Source: Lacipirellula parvula (lineage in GTDB: Bacteria; Planctomycetota; Planctomycetia; Pirellulales; Lacipirellulaceae). Taken from it: DNA of 64,000 nt. Within the stretch, counting starts at the first letter, position 1; each line of letters opens with the position of its first letter. Both the position numbers and the translations under genes were made by a program. The notes under the pieces are model-generated. The model had not been told where the DNA came from, did no database searches, and saw only the letters and a list, made by a program, of their open reading frames with translations. The stretch spans positions 2,710,501-2,774,500 of the forward strand of contig NZ_AP021861.1 of NCBI RefSeq assembly GCF_009177095.1. Reading direction: 5' to 3'. This document shows positions 28,007 to 36,633 of the stretch, one piece after another.

Positions 28007-28058
28007 TTGACACGCTCGATCACGCCGATATCATACATACTGTACGGACATGCTGTCC
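28007..28058 (+). promoter_or_regulatory. Promoter and operator C: mutarotase-dehydratase-dehydrogenase operon
   Basis: TTGACA (28007-28012), a 16-nt spacer and TATCAT (28029-28034) form a strong plus-strand promoter. The perfect palindrome at 28035-28056 follows directly, with half-sites ACATACTGTAC and GGACATGCTGT. It lies 57 nt before the mutarotase ATG. It sits in the divergent region shared with the Tat-exported sialidase-family gene. Confidence 0.75.
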
Positions 28059-28112
28059 ATTGAATTCGGTAAGTATTCGACACTCTGAAATCGTTGCTGG
28101 ATTGCCACTGCG

Positions 28113-29345
28113 ATGCGTCAGCCAAAACCAACGGCGGTTCCGCCACCGATGAGGCGCCGCAAGCGCTCATTTGACGGGCTGGCGTTCAATATCTCCGCGG
28201 TAATAACTCCCGCCTTCTTGCGCATGGCGTCGATCATTGTTCTCGCCGTCAATACGATCGCTGCCTTGGACCTGCGGCAGGGCTACGGACGGCATGCGGA
28301 TGGGGATGAGAGTGTCTGGACCGAGTTGGATCCTCTACCCGATCCGGTAGGCTACGCAGGAATGTTCTGCGGGACGCTCAACGGAAAGTTGATCGCCGGC
28401 GGCGGCTCGCAATTTCATGACCGGCCAGTCTGGCATGACGGTGAGAAGGTATTTAGCGACCGGATTTTTACGCTCGCCTCTGCGAAGGCGAAATGGAACG
28501 AAAGTCCGCAGCGATTGCCCTTGAAGGTTGCGCACTTCGCCAGCGCCGTCACGGATGATGCGATTTACCTGGTCGGAGGAGTGAATGCATCGGGTTGTTT
28601 GGCAAGCGCCATCCGCATCACGGCAGATGGAGACGAGTTGATTTTTAGCGAATTGCCGAGCTTACCTCGTCCTCTGGGATACGCTGCGGCTGCGGTTGTC
28701 GATGATCGACTTTATGTCGTGGGAGGCCTCCCCGCGGTCGGCGCCAAGCAAGCGAGTCGAGAAACCTGGTCGCTGAACTTGTCTCCCCAACGTGAACCTC
28801 TCGCATGGCGACGCGAACCAGATCTTCCCGGCCCAGGCGTCCACGTCGCGTGCACAGCCGCTGATCAGGGCCGTGTTTACTTGATCGGCGGCATTGGCTT
28901 CGATCCGCAGGGGGCGCCCATTCCTTCGGCTGCCGTTTACTGCCTTAAGATCGGTGCGCAGAAGTGGGAGGTTCTTCCGCCGTTGCCAGCGCCACGCGTG
29001 GGCGCTGTCAGCCCTTGTGCCGTCGTCAATGGACAGATTTGCGTGATTGGCGGATACGCCGATGTTTTTCCGGGGCTTCCACGGGAGCATCCTGGTTTCT
29101 GCCAAGAAACCTTCATCTACGATCTCAAGCAGAAGTCCTGGCGCGCGGGCATGTCGCTGCCAGTCACTCCGATCGTTGACCGCGATGCGCCCGGCGATTC
29201 CGGTCCGAAGCCCATGATCGCCGCTCCGTGCTGCATCTGGGAAAGCAACGTCGTAATCGTCGGCGGCGAGGTTCGCTCCTCGGTGCGGACGCCCACTGTT
29301 CTCGCGGCGCCGATTGAGAGCCTCCTCAAGTCGACTCTTCGATAA
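28113..29345 (+). CDS. Kelch-type cyclically permuted mutarotase-like protein
   Basis: A 410-aa protein with kelch blades: LPDPVGYAGMFCGTLNGKL, DAIYLVGGVNASG, DDRLYVVGG, GRVYLIGGIG, GQICVIGGYA and NVVIVGGEVR. It resembles the cyclically permuted NanM-type family, which interconverts sugar anomers, for example of N-acetylneuraminate. A hydrophobic stretch near residues 38-52 may be an uncleaved or late signal; the start could be the internal Met38. It is the first gene of the operon controlled by operator C and is followed 50 nt later by the dehydratase. Confidence 0.8.
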   Translation: MRQPKPTAVPPPMRRRKRSFDGLAFNISAVITPAFLRMASIIVLAVNTIAALDLRQGYGRHADGDESVWTELDPLPDPVGYAGMFCGTLNGKLIAGGGSQFHDRPVWHDGEKVFSDRIFTLASAKAKWNESPQRLPLKVAHFASAVTDDAIYLVGGVNASGCLASAIRITADGDELIFSELPSLPRPLGYAAAAVVDDRLYVVGGLPAVGAKQASRETWSLNLSPQREPLAWRREPDLPGPGVHVACTAADQGRVYLIGGIGFDPQGAPIPSAAVYCLKIGAQKWEVLPPLPAPRVGAVSPCAVVNGQICVIGGYADVFPGLPREHPGFCQETFIYDLKQKSWRAGMSLPVTPIVDRDAPGDSGPKPMIAAPCCIWESNVVIVGGEVRSSVRTPTVLAAPIESLLKSTLR

Positions 29346-29395
29346 ACCCCAACGCATAGTCAACCGTCGGGCTTCTCCTTCGCGGGAACTCTCGC

Positions 29396-30610
29396 ATGTT
29401 CATTACCGACGTCCGCACGACGCTGCTCACAGGGCCGAGCACGAACGATCCTTACCTGAGTGAAGCGCGTCGCTTGCGGAGCGCTGCGTTTATCGAAGTT
29501 CTTACCGACGGTAAGCATGTCGGGCTTGGCGAAACGTACGCCGGATATTTTTGCCCTGAAGTAGTTCCTGCGATCGTCGAGTTTTTCAAGCCGATTCTGG
29601 TCGGCCAAGCCGTCGACGACGTGCCGGAACTCTGGCGCCGGATGTATCACTGCGGCAATTTTTGGTGTCGGGTGGGCGTGGGCGCTGCGGTGCTCAATGG
29701 CATCGAGGCTGCGCTGTGGGATCTGAAAGGTAAGCTCGAAGACAAGCCCGTCTACGAGTTGCTGGGTGGCTTGCGGCACGAGCGCCTCAGTTGCTACGCG
29801 ACGGGCGGCCCCAGCAATTATCCGCTCGACAAGCTCGCGGCCAAAGTTGACCACTATCTCAGTTTCGGCTTCCGCGGAGTTAAGGTGGGGGCTGGATGCT
29901 ACTCCGCCGACGGCGGGTGGTACATTCCTCATGGCGTCCAGGAGTCGGCGGAGTTCGAAGCGACGAAGGTTGAGTTCTTGCGCTCTCGATTCGGCGGCGA
30001 GATCATGCTGATGCTGGATGCGCACATGGGCAACACCCTCGGTCCAGCGTGGTCGCTGGACGTGGCGACGGCCGTTGCGCGAGCGGTAGAGCCGTTTGAC
30101 CTATTCTTTCTTGAAGAGCCACTACCTTACGCGAGCTCCCAAGATTACGCAGATTTGTGCCGCGCGACGACGACTCCCATCGCAGGCGGAGAATGTCTCA
30201 CGTCGTCGTGCGAATGGAAGGCGTATGTCGACCGCGACTCGTTCGACGTTGCGCAGCCCGACGCTTCCTTCACCGGCGGACTGAGTGAATTTCTCGCTGT
30301 GGCGGAGATGACGGCCGCCCGCGGGCGTCGCATTGCGACGCACGCCTGGGGCGCCGGCGGCTCGCTGATGCAAAACATCCACGCCGGATTCGCAGCGCCC
30401 AATACCTGCATCTTGGAAGTGCCCCCCAACTACGGCGGGCTCCACTTAGAGGTGATCGACGGAGGTTTGACGATCCAGGATGGTTACGTGCTGCCGCCAG
30501 ACCGCCCAGGACTTGGGATTGTGCTGACGGAAGCGACTCGCCGTCGATATCCGTTCGTCGCTGGAAGCGGTGAATTCAATAGCGTCCCCGGAAAGTTGCT
30601 GACCACGTAG
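29396..30610 (+). CDS. Enolase-superfamily sugar-acid dehydratase (mandelate racemase/muconate lactonizing type)
   Basis: A 404-aa enzyme of the MR/MLE group. Likely metal ligands: Asp208 (LMLDAHMG), Glu240 or Glu241 (FLEEPLP) and Glu266 (AGGECL). Likely catalytic bases: His210 in the D-x-H motif and His316 (THAWG). An RGVKVG motif precedes them. D-x-H motifs are typical of acid-sugar dehydratases that form 2-keto-3-deoxy acids. The substrate is unknown. It lies between the mutarotase and a D-2-hydroxyacid dehydrogenase, with the next gene starting immediately after the stop codon. Confidence 0.9.
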   Translation: MFITDVRTTLLTGPSTNDPYLSEARRLRSAAFIEVLTDGKHVGLGETYAGYFCPEVVPAIVEFFKPILVGQAVDDVPELWRRMYHCGNFWCRVGVGAAVLNGIEAALWDLKGKLEDKPVYELLGGLRHERLSCYATGGPSNYPLDKLAAKVDHYLSFGFRGVKVGAGCYSADGGWYIPHGVQESAEFEATKVEFLRSRFGGEIMLMLDAHMGNTLGPAWSLDVATAVARAVEPFDLFFLEEPLPYASSQDYADLCRATTTPIAGGECLTSSCEWKAYVDRDSFDVAQPDASFTGGLSEFLAVAEMTAARGRRIATHAWGAGGSLMQNIHAGFAAPNTCILEVPPNYGGLHLEVIDGGLTIQDGYVLPPDRPGLGIVLTEATRRRYPFVAGSGEFNSVPGKLLTT

Positions 30611-31621
30611 ATGAAAATCGTTGTTGATTTTACGATCCGCCGCCAACCGCTCGAAGAGTTGGCGCGACGCAGCGACGTGGAACTCGTGGTGCTCGATCCT
30701 CCGGCAGAAGCGGTGCGCGAAGTCGATCCGAGCTTAATTCGCGATGCTGATGCGTTGTTCTGCACCTTCCCGCCAGCGAACCTGGCGAGCATGGAGCGAT
30801 TGAAGTGGGTGCAAATTGCCTCGACGGGTTACACGCAATTGTTTGGTTTGGGGCTGTCTGAGCGGGATATTCGCGCAACGAATGCCCGCGGGTGTTTCGA
30901 CGTTCCCATCGCGGAGTGGAATATCGCGATGATGGTTTGTCTCGCACGAAACGTGCGTCAGATGATTCGTCACCAGGAGGCTGGCGTCTGGGACCGCAGC
31001 GCGGAATTTCAAACCGAGATACGCGGAAAAACTGTCGGTATCTGGGGCTATGGGGGCATCGGTCGTGAGACGGCGAGGCTAGCACGACAATTCGGCCTGC
31101 GCGTCCATGTGATGACGCGCAGCGGCGTGCGCCCGCGGCCCGATATGTTCACCTTACCAGGGACCGGTGACTCGGACGGCGTTCTTCCTCATCAGGTATT
31201 CTGTGCGGGCGAGGAGGAGGCATTTCTTGGCGGACTCGATTTCCTCATCGTGGCGATGCCGTTGACCCACCAAACTCGAGGATGCATCGGAGCCGCAGAA
31301 TTAAGGCGACTGCCTCCGCACGCGTTTCTTTTGAACCCCGCTCGCGGGCCGATTATCGATCAGCAGGCGCTGCTTACCGCACTTGGCGAGCATTGGTTTG
31401 CCGGCGCTGCGCTCGACGCCCACTACGACTACCCAATGTCCCCGCAGAATCCTTTCTGGAAGTTTCCGCAGGTGATGATCACTCCGCACATCTCCGGTTC
31501 GTCGCTGACGCCGACGTTCGCGGAACGGATGTGGAGCATCTTCATGGCGAACGTCGATCGCTTCGCTCAAGGCGAGCCGCTCCTCAACCAACTAAGCGTT
31601 GCTGAACTATCTGGACAGTGA
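30611..31621 (+). CDS. D-2-hydroxyacid dehydrogenase family protein
   Basis: A 336-aa NAD(P)-binding oxidoreductase: GIWGYGGIGRETARLARQF near residue 144, VAMPLTHQTRGCIG, LNPARGPIIDQQALL with the catalytic Arg, and ITPHISGSS with the catalytic His. It probably reduces or oxidises a 2-keto or 2-hydroxy acid from the pathway. The ATG follows the stop of the dehydratase gene directly, so the two are translated as one unit. Confidence 0.9.
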   Translation: MKIVVDFTIRRQPLEELARRSDVELVVLDPPAEAVREVDPSLIRDADALFCTFPPANLASMERLKWVQIASTGYTQLFGLGLSERDIRATNARGCFDVPIAEWNIAMMVCLARNVRQMIRHQEAGVWDRSAEFQTEIRGKTVGIWGYGGIGRETARLARQFGLRVHVMTRSGVRPRPDMFTLPGTGDSDGVLPHQVFCAGEEEAFLGGLDFLIVAMPLTHQTRGCIGAAELRRLPPHAFLLNPARGPIIDQQALLTALGEHWFAGAALDAHYDYPMSPQNPFWKFPQVMITPHISGSSLTPTFAERMWSIFMANVDRFAQGEPLLNQLSVAELSGQ

Positions 31622-31687
31622 TTCTCGCGGCAGCGTAGGCAACGGCTTGGATCGTCCGCCGAGGCGAATGTGCACGACATCGCGCAA

Positions 31688-33280
31688 CTAGCGAGTGTGT
31701 TGCGGGTGCAGGGCGTCCACCTTGTTGGGCGGATCTTTGTCGCCGGAGGCGAAGTACTCGTGGTATCTCCACTCGTGAGGAAGCGTCTGCGGAGCAGAGG
31801 CGAGCGAGTCGTGTTCTCGCGTGAGGCGATCAAGCGTCTTGGACGAGAGTAGGGGATCGTTGGTTGCCATGCGCCACTCGTGCAGCGCTGCTAAGAGATG
31901 AGATTTTACGTCCTTGAGTTCCGGCGTTTCAGCGCGGTTGTGAAGCTCGTACGGATCCTCTTGCAGGTCGTACAACTCGACGGGCGGAGGCGTTAGCCAA
32001 GTTCGATAAGCGGCTTGGACCTTCGGGCTGCCGGCGGCGACCTCGTCGGGAGTTACGTAACTTGGATGTTGCGGAGTCTCATGTTGGGTGTAAGCCGCGG
32101 CGACTGGATTAGGGCGATCTTGCAGGAGGTTAACGATTAGTTTGTAGCGATCGTCGCGTATCGTTCGCTGCGGAAAGTAGAGCGTTGGAATGTGGGCGTG
32201 ATACTCCGCGCTCAGGTAATTGCGCCACGAGGCGTGCTGGTCTCGACACAAAGAAAGCAACGAGCGGCCAGGCAGGTCGGAAGGGCCGGGAATGGCCGTT
32301 GCCTCGAGAATCGTGGGCAAAATATCGATTGATGAGACCAGCCCGCTGCGACTCTCATCGGCTGGAAGCTGCTGAGGCCAGCGAAGCAGCAGTGGGATGT
32401 GCAGGCTTGACTCGTAGGATGCGAGTTTGCCGCGCGGAAATTGCGCCCCATGATCTCCCAGATAAATCACGAGCGTGTTCTCCTGCTGACCGGTCCGTTC
32501 CAGCACGGAAAGAAGTTCCCCCACGCCATCGTCAAGCCGCATGAGGCAGTTGTAGTAATCAGCTTGGCATTCGCGCAGCCGCGGAGCGTCCAAGCCGATC
32601 CAGGGCAGGGGGCGAACGTCGTTCGCGACAAGGGCTTCGGAGGGCGAGCCGTACTGCTGACGCAAGAAGGGGAGGTGAGCGTCGGCGTAATTGACCATCA
32701 AGAAGAAGGGGGCTTCTTCGCCGCGGATGAAGTCCTCGGCTAGTTTCGCCACCTTGCCGACGTTGCGATGCGTGAAGCTATTGCACTCGCTAACGTCAGG
32801 GCGGTAATCGAACGGAAAAGCCGATTCTGGATTGACGTGTAATTTTCCGATCAAGCCGGTGCGATAGCCATGAGCGCGCAAGATGCTGGGAATGTTGGCG
32901 CGCACGCTGCTCATGCGGTAATAGGGGGCGAGTCCAATCTGACCGTTTTGATGGGGATAAAGCCCCGTGAGAATTGCAGCGCGTGACTCGCTGCAACTCG
33001 CGGTGGCGACGAACGCCCGGTTAAACCGTATCCCTTCCGCAGCGAGTCGGTCGAGGTGCGGCGTGCGAACGAAGGAATCGCCGTAACATCCCAGTTGAGG
33101 GCCGCTGTCTTCTGAGGTGATCAGCAGAATATTTGGCGTCGCGGCCGCGACGATTCGAACTGCAGCGAGCGTCGGCAGGGCGAGGCACGCGATGGCGAGA
33201 ATTCCCTTCATGAAAGTCACTTTCGATTGCGGGACTGAGCGGTCAGCCACCGGGCGGCAGAAGCCTGCTCGCAGTTTCAT
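31688..33280 (-). CDS. Secreted sulfatase with unusual formylglycine motif
   Basis: A sulfatase (530 aa from 33280; 507 aa from the alternative ATG at 33211, which begins the signal peptide MKGILAIACLALPTLAA). Motifs: LLITSEDSGPQLGCYGD with metal ligands, CSESRAAILTGLYPHQNG with the formylglycine Cys, GLIGKLHV and VIYLGDHG. The third motif position is Glu where families usually have Pro or Ala (CSPSR). The Arg is kept, so activity is likely. The enzyme would release sulfate from the polysaccharide or sugar. It is divergent from the propeller protein and has operator E about 50 nt upstream of the longer start. Confidence 0.9.
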   Translation of the reverse strand: MKLRAGFCRPVADRSVPQSKVTFMKGILAIACLALPTLAAVRIVAAATPNILLITSEDSGPQLGCYGDSFVRTPHLDRLAAEGIRFNRAFVATASCSESRAAILTGLYPHQNGQIGLAPYYRMSSVRANIPSILRAHGYRTGLIGKLHVNPESAFPFDYRPDVSECNSFTHRNVGKVAKLAEDFIRGEEAPFFLMVNYADAHLPFLRQQYGSPSEALVANDVRPLPWIGLDAPRLRECQADYYNCLMRLDDGVGELLSVLERTGQQENTLVIYLGDHGAQFPRGKLASYESSLHIPLLLRWPQQLPADESRSGLVSSIDILPTILEATAIPGPSDLPGRSLLSLCRDQHASWRNYLSAEYHAHIPTLYFPQRTIRDDRYKLIVNLLQDRPNPVAAAYTQHETPQHPSYVTPDEVAAGSPKVQAAYRTWLTPPPVELYDLQEDPYELHNRAETPELKDVKSHLLAALHEWRMATNDPLLSSKTLDRLTREHDSLASAPQTLPHEWRYHEYFASGDKDPPNKVDALHPQHTR

Positions 33281-33326
33281 TTTCTAGGCTCTTCGCGGGA
33301 GAAAGATTGCAATCCGGAAGTCAATT

Positions 33327-33353
33327 GTACAAGATGTACGTACTTCCTGTATG
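33327..33353. promoter_or_regulatory. Operator E: sulfatase / propeller-symporter divergon
   Basis: The palindrome at 33329-33350 reads ACAAGATGTAC and GTACTTCCTGT on the plus strand. It matches the half-site rule except one base in the right ACA (here ACT). The minus strand carries the CATACA flank found at the other sites, so it may face the sulfatase gene, whose longer start lies about 50 nt downstream. No strong promoter is visible here, and the site may serve both directions. Confidence 0.6.
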
Positions 33354-33487
33354 TGTTGTGGCGAGAGGGATTCGTTTTGCTGTCGAGTGGGCAATTCAGG
33401 CCGTCCTTCGCGGAGTTACCAGGGCCCTGTTGGGGTCCCCATCCTTGACCGAGCAGACGCCGGCAAGACGATCGAGAACCTCGGGGC

Positions 33488-35050
33488 ATGAAGAAAATGC
33501 TTACGCAAAACCAGATGGCGAACCAAACCCGCCGGCGGCAGCGGGGGCTATCATGGCTAATCGCCATCGCACTCTGCTGGGCTAGCTGGGCGGAAAGCAG
33601 TAGCGCCGAGGGACCGATTGACATTGGTTCGCGCCGAGAACTCTTCGTAGACGACTTTCTCATCGACGACATGCGGGGAACGACGCTGCAGTTGCAGCGT
33701 CCCGTGGATCGTGGCCAAGCGTTCGCTTTTGATAAGCCTTGGGAGGGAGAGTTTAGCGGGTACGTCACCGTTATTAAGTCTGGCGACAAGTATCAGGCAT
33801 ACTATCGAGGTTCGGCGGGGAGCGGCTCGAAAAATACGGGCGATCACCAGGTCCTCTGTTACGCCGAGTCGCCGGACGGGATCGTTTGGTCGAAGCCAGA
33901 GTTTGAGCTATTTGCCCAAGGCGACGACAAGTCGACCAACGTCGTGCTCGCCAACGTCTCGCCCGACACGCATAACTTTTCTCCATTCGTCGACGCGCGT
34001 CCCGGCGTTCCCGCGGCAGAAAAGTACAAAGGAGTCGGCGGTTATCATCAAACGGGACTGCGAGCGTATGCCTCGCCAGACGGCGTGCATTGGAAGGCGT
34101 TGAGCGCCAAGCCTGTGCTCACCAGGCAGGAGGTCGGCTTCATCGAAGGGAGCGAGGATCTAGTCTTCGATTCTCAGAACGTGCCGTTTTGGTCTGAGAA
34201 GGAGAACAAGTACCTGTTGTTCTATCGAGTCTACGTGGACGGCATTCGTCGTACGGCGCGAGTCGAGAGCGACGACTTCATTCATTGGAGTAAGCCGACG
34301 CTCATGGAGTACCGCCGACTGGGCGAGTCGGCGCCGATTGAGCAACTCTATACGAATCAGACGCATCCCTACTTTCGGGCTCCGCACATTTTTGTCGGAA
34401 CCGCGGCGCGTTTCATGCTTGGTCGTCAGGTGCTGAACGCCGAGCAGGCGAAGGCGATCAAAGTCGATCCGAAGTACTTCCACGACACTTCCGACGCCGT
34501 GCTGATCACTAGTCGCGGAGGCAACGTGTACGATCGGACGTTCATGGAAGCGCTCGTTGCCCCAGGGATTGGAGCGGAGAATTGGACGTCTCGCACCAAC
34601 TACCCGGCGCTCAACGTCGTCCAGACTGGACCGCACGAGATGTCGCTGTACGTCAACCAAAACTACGGACAGCCGACGGCCCATTTGCGCCGCTACAGTT
34701 TGCGACTCGACGGCTTCGCCGCGGTGCATGCCGACTATGTCGGCGGCGAAATGACGACAAAGCCGTTGATCTTCGCAGGCGACGAACTGCTCCTAAACTT
34801 CGCCACCTCTGCGGCGGGAGGCATCCTCGTGGAAATTCAGGGTGAAAGCGGAAAGCCGATTCCAGGCTTTGCGTCGGCCGATTGCCTGGAACTCGTTGGC
34901 AACGAGATCGCGCGGCCAGTCGTTTGGAAGGATGGAAAGCTTGGCGCCCTGGCTGGGCAACCTGTGCGGCTGCGGTTTGTAATGAAAGACGCCGACCTCT
35001 TTGCGATACAATTTGACGACGGCGCCGCGGCCGTGGCAGAGTCGAACTAG
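33488..35050 (+). CDS. Secreted beta-propeller protein, glycosidase-like
   Basis: A 520-aa protein with a signal peptide (LIAIALCWASWAESSSAEG) and the start region GSRRELFVDDFLIDDM typical of a planctomycetal family. It contains propeller motifs (AYYRGSAGS, CYAESPDGIVWSKP, AYASPDGVHWKAL, FWSEKENKYLLFYR, ARVESDDFIHWSKP), similar to GH32/GH43/sialidase-like propellers. A beta-rich C-terminal domain starts near residue 400. The catalytic activity is not established; I call it glycosidase-like. Several Met codons near the start (33488, 33497, 33521) are possible. It is followed by the symporter. Confidence 0.75.
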   Translation: MKKMLTQNQMANQTRRRQRGLSWLIAIALCWASWAESSSAEGPIDIGSRRELFVDDFLIDDMRGTTLQLQRPVDRGQAFAFDKPWEGEFSGYVTVIKSGDKYQAYYRGSAGSGSKNTGDHQVLCYAESPDGIVWSKPEFELFAQGDDKSTNVVLANVSPDTHNFSPFVDARPGVPAAEKYKGVGGYHQTGLRAYASPDGVHWKALSAKPVLTRQEVGFIEGSEDLVFDSQNVPFWSEKENKYLLFYRVYVDGIRRTARVESDDFIHWSKPTLMEYRRLGESAPIEQLYTNQTHPYFRAPHIFVGTAARFMLGRQVLNAEQAKAIKVDPKYFHDTSDAVLITSRGGNVYDRTFMEALVAPGIGAENWTSRTNYPALNVVQTGPHEMSLYVNQNYGQPTAHLRRYSLRLDGFAAVHADYVGGEMTTKPLIFAGDELLLNFATSAAGGILVEIQGESGKPIPGFASADCLELVGNEIARPVVWKDGKLGALAGQPVRLRFVMKDADLFAIQFDDGAAAVAESN

Positions 35051-35146
35051 TTCGACGGCGGAATGAGCCGACGCGGTGCTTTCGCCAGCTAATTACTCTA
35101 CAACGAGTCGCGTAGCGGCAGACTTTGCCAGGGATACGAGTCGAGA

Positions 35147-36607
35147 ATGCACTGGATCGATCTCACCATTATGGCGGTTTACCTCATCGGCTCGATGACC
35201 GCCGGGTTGTTGGCGAGAGGCAAAGACGACGACGTCCAGGACTACTTCACCGCGGGCGGGAGCCTCGGCGGTTGGTTCAACACGATTGTCGTGGGCCTGA
35301 GCATCGCGGGGACGTTCTTCTCGGGGATTAGCTTCGTCTCTTACCCGAGCGTCGTTTACTCAAGCGGTGTTCTGCTCCCGGTGTGGGGCGTCGCCGTGGC
35401 GCTGCCGGTCTCGTTTCTGTTGCTGCAGTGGTGGTTTCTTCCGCGTTTTCTTTCCGGCGAATGGAAATTTCCCTACGACGTCGTCGAAGCGCGTTTCGGC
35501 GCGGCGACGCGCACCGTCGCTGCGCTGCTGTACGTGTTGATGCGCGTCGGCTGGATGGCGGCGATGATCTACGCCCCCACGATCGCCGTGATGACGATGG
35601 GCGGCCTCGACGATTGGTGGTTCTGGCCGATCGTGTTGATTACAGGTCTGACGAATACGTTTTATACCGTGTTTTCCGGCATTCGCGGCGTGATCGTCTC
35701 AGAGGCGATTCAGATGCTGGTCATTATCGTCGGCATCTCGGCGACGATTGCCTCCGCCTGGATGCAGATTCCCGTCTCCGCCGCGGAGGCGGGCAACCAC
35801 CTGTGGGAGTCGGGACGGCTGAACGCGCTGAACTTCTCCGTCGATCCCAAAGATGGGCTGACGGTCTTCACGGTGGTCATTGGGCTGACGGTTGCGAATT
35901 TGATCAACTACATCGGCGACCAAATGTCGCTGCAGCGTTATCTATCGACCGGGAGCGCTGCTTCAGCTGGCCGGTCGTTCATCGTGAACATTATCGGCGT
36001 CGCTATCGTTGTATCGCTGCTGACGGCCGTCGGCTTGTCGATGTTCGCTTACTTTTCGTTCGTGCACGATCCAGCGTTGCCTGCAGACGCCGACCAGGTT
36101 TTTCCCCACTTCGTCGCGACGCGACTGCCGGTTGGCGTGGCGGGGCTGTTGCTCGCCGCGTTATTGGCGGCGACGAGCATTCCCAGCGGTATCAACACGT
36201 TGGCCGGCGTGTTGACGCTCGATTTCCACGCGCGGTTCAGCGGACAACGCGATCCCGGCGTGCTCGCCTGGTGGGGCAGGGCGTACTCGCTCGTCATCGG
36301 GTTGGCCGCGACGCTGGCCGCTGGCGTCGTTTCGTCGCTCGGCACGATTTTCGAGTCATCGCAGATTATTCTCGGCATCTTTGCCGGACCGCTGTTGAGT
36401 TGCGTCGTGCTTGCCGTGGGCGGACTACGTTGCCCAGGAAACGCGATGATCTTCGCCATGTTCGTGGGTTGGGCGGCGGGAATCGGGGTGACGTATTCCG
36501 ACATGGCGGCGTTGTGGGTCGCTCCGACTTCCGCGGGAGTGACGCTGGCGGTTGCGCTTGCCATGCAGCCATTGTTCGGTAAAACGCCTCGCACCGACGT
36601 GGCTTAG
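35147..36607 (+). CDS. Sodium:solute symporter (SSS family)
   Basis: A 486-aa integral membrane protein with about 13 hydrophobic helices. Its N-terminus fits the family: IDLTIMAVYLIGSMTAGLLARG, then DYFTAGGSLGGWFNTIVVGLS. It also has a conserved GISFVSYPS stretch after helix 2. Members use the Na+ gradient to import sugars, sialic acids, sulfonates or amino acids. Co-location with the glycan enzymes under operator E suggests it takes up the released sugar or acid. It sits 97 bp after the propeller gene and 26 bp before the amidohydrolase. Confidence 0.92.
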   Translation: MHWIDLTIMAVYLIGSMTAGLLARGKDDDVQDYFTAGGSLGGWFNTIVVGLSIAGTFFSGISFVSYPSVVYSSGVLLPVWGVAVALPVSFLLLQWWFLPRFLSGEWKFPYDVVEARFGAATRTVAALLYVLMRVGWMAAMIYAPTIAVMTMGGLDDWWFWPIVLITGLTNTFYTVFSGIRGVIVSEAIQMLVIIVGISATIASAWMQIPVSAAEAGNHLWESGRLNALNFSVDPKDGLTVFTVVIGLTVANLINYIGDQMSLQRYLSTGSAASAGRSFIVNIIGVAIVVSLLTAVGLSMFAYFSFVHDPALPADADQVFPHFVATRLPVGVAGLLLAALLAATSIPSGINTLAGVLTLDFHARFSGQRDPGVLAWWGRAYSLVIGLAATLAAGVVSSLGTIFESSQIILGIFAGPLLSCVVLAVGGLRCPGNAMIFAMFVGWAAGIGVTYSDMAALWVAPTSAGVTLAVALAMQPLFGKTPRTDVA

Positions 36608-36633
36608 CGTGCCTTAAACGAGAGGTTGAGTAA

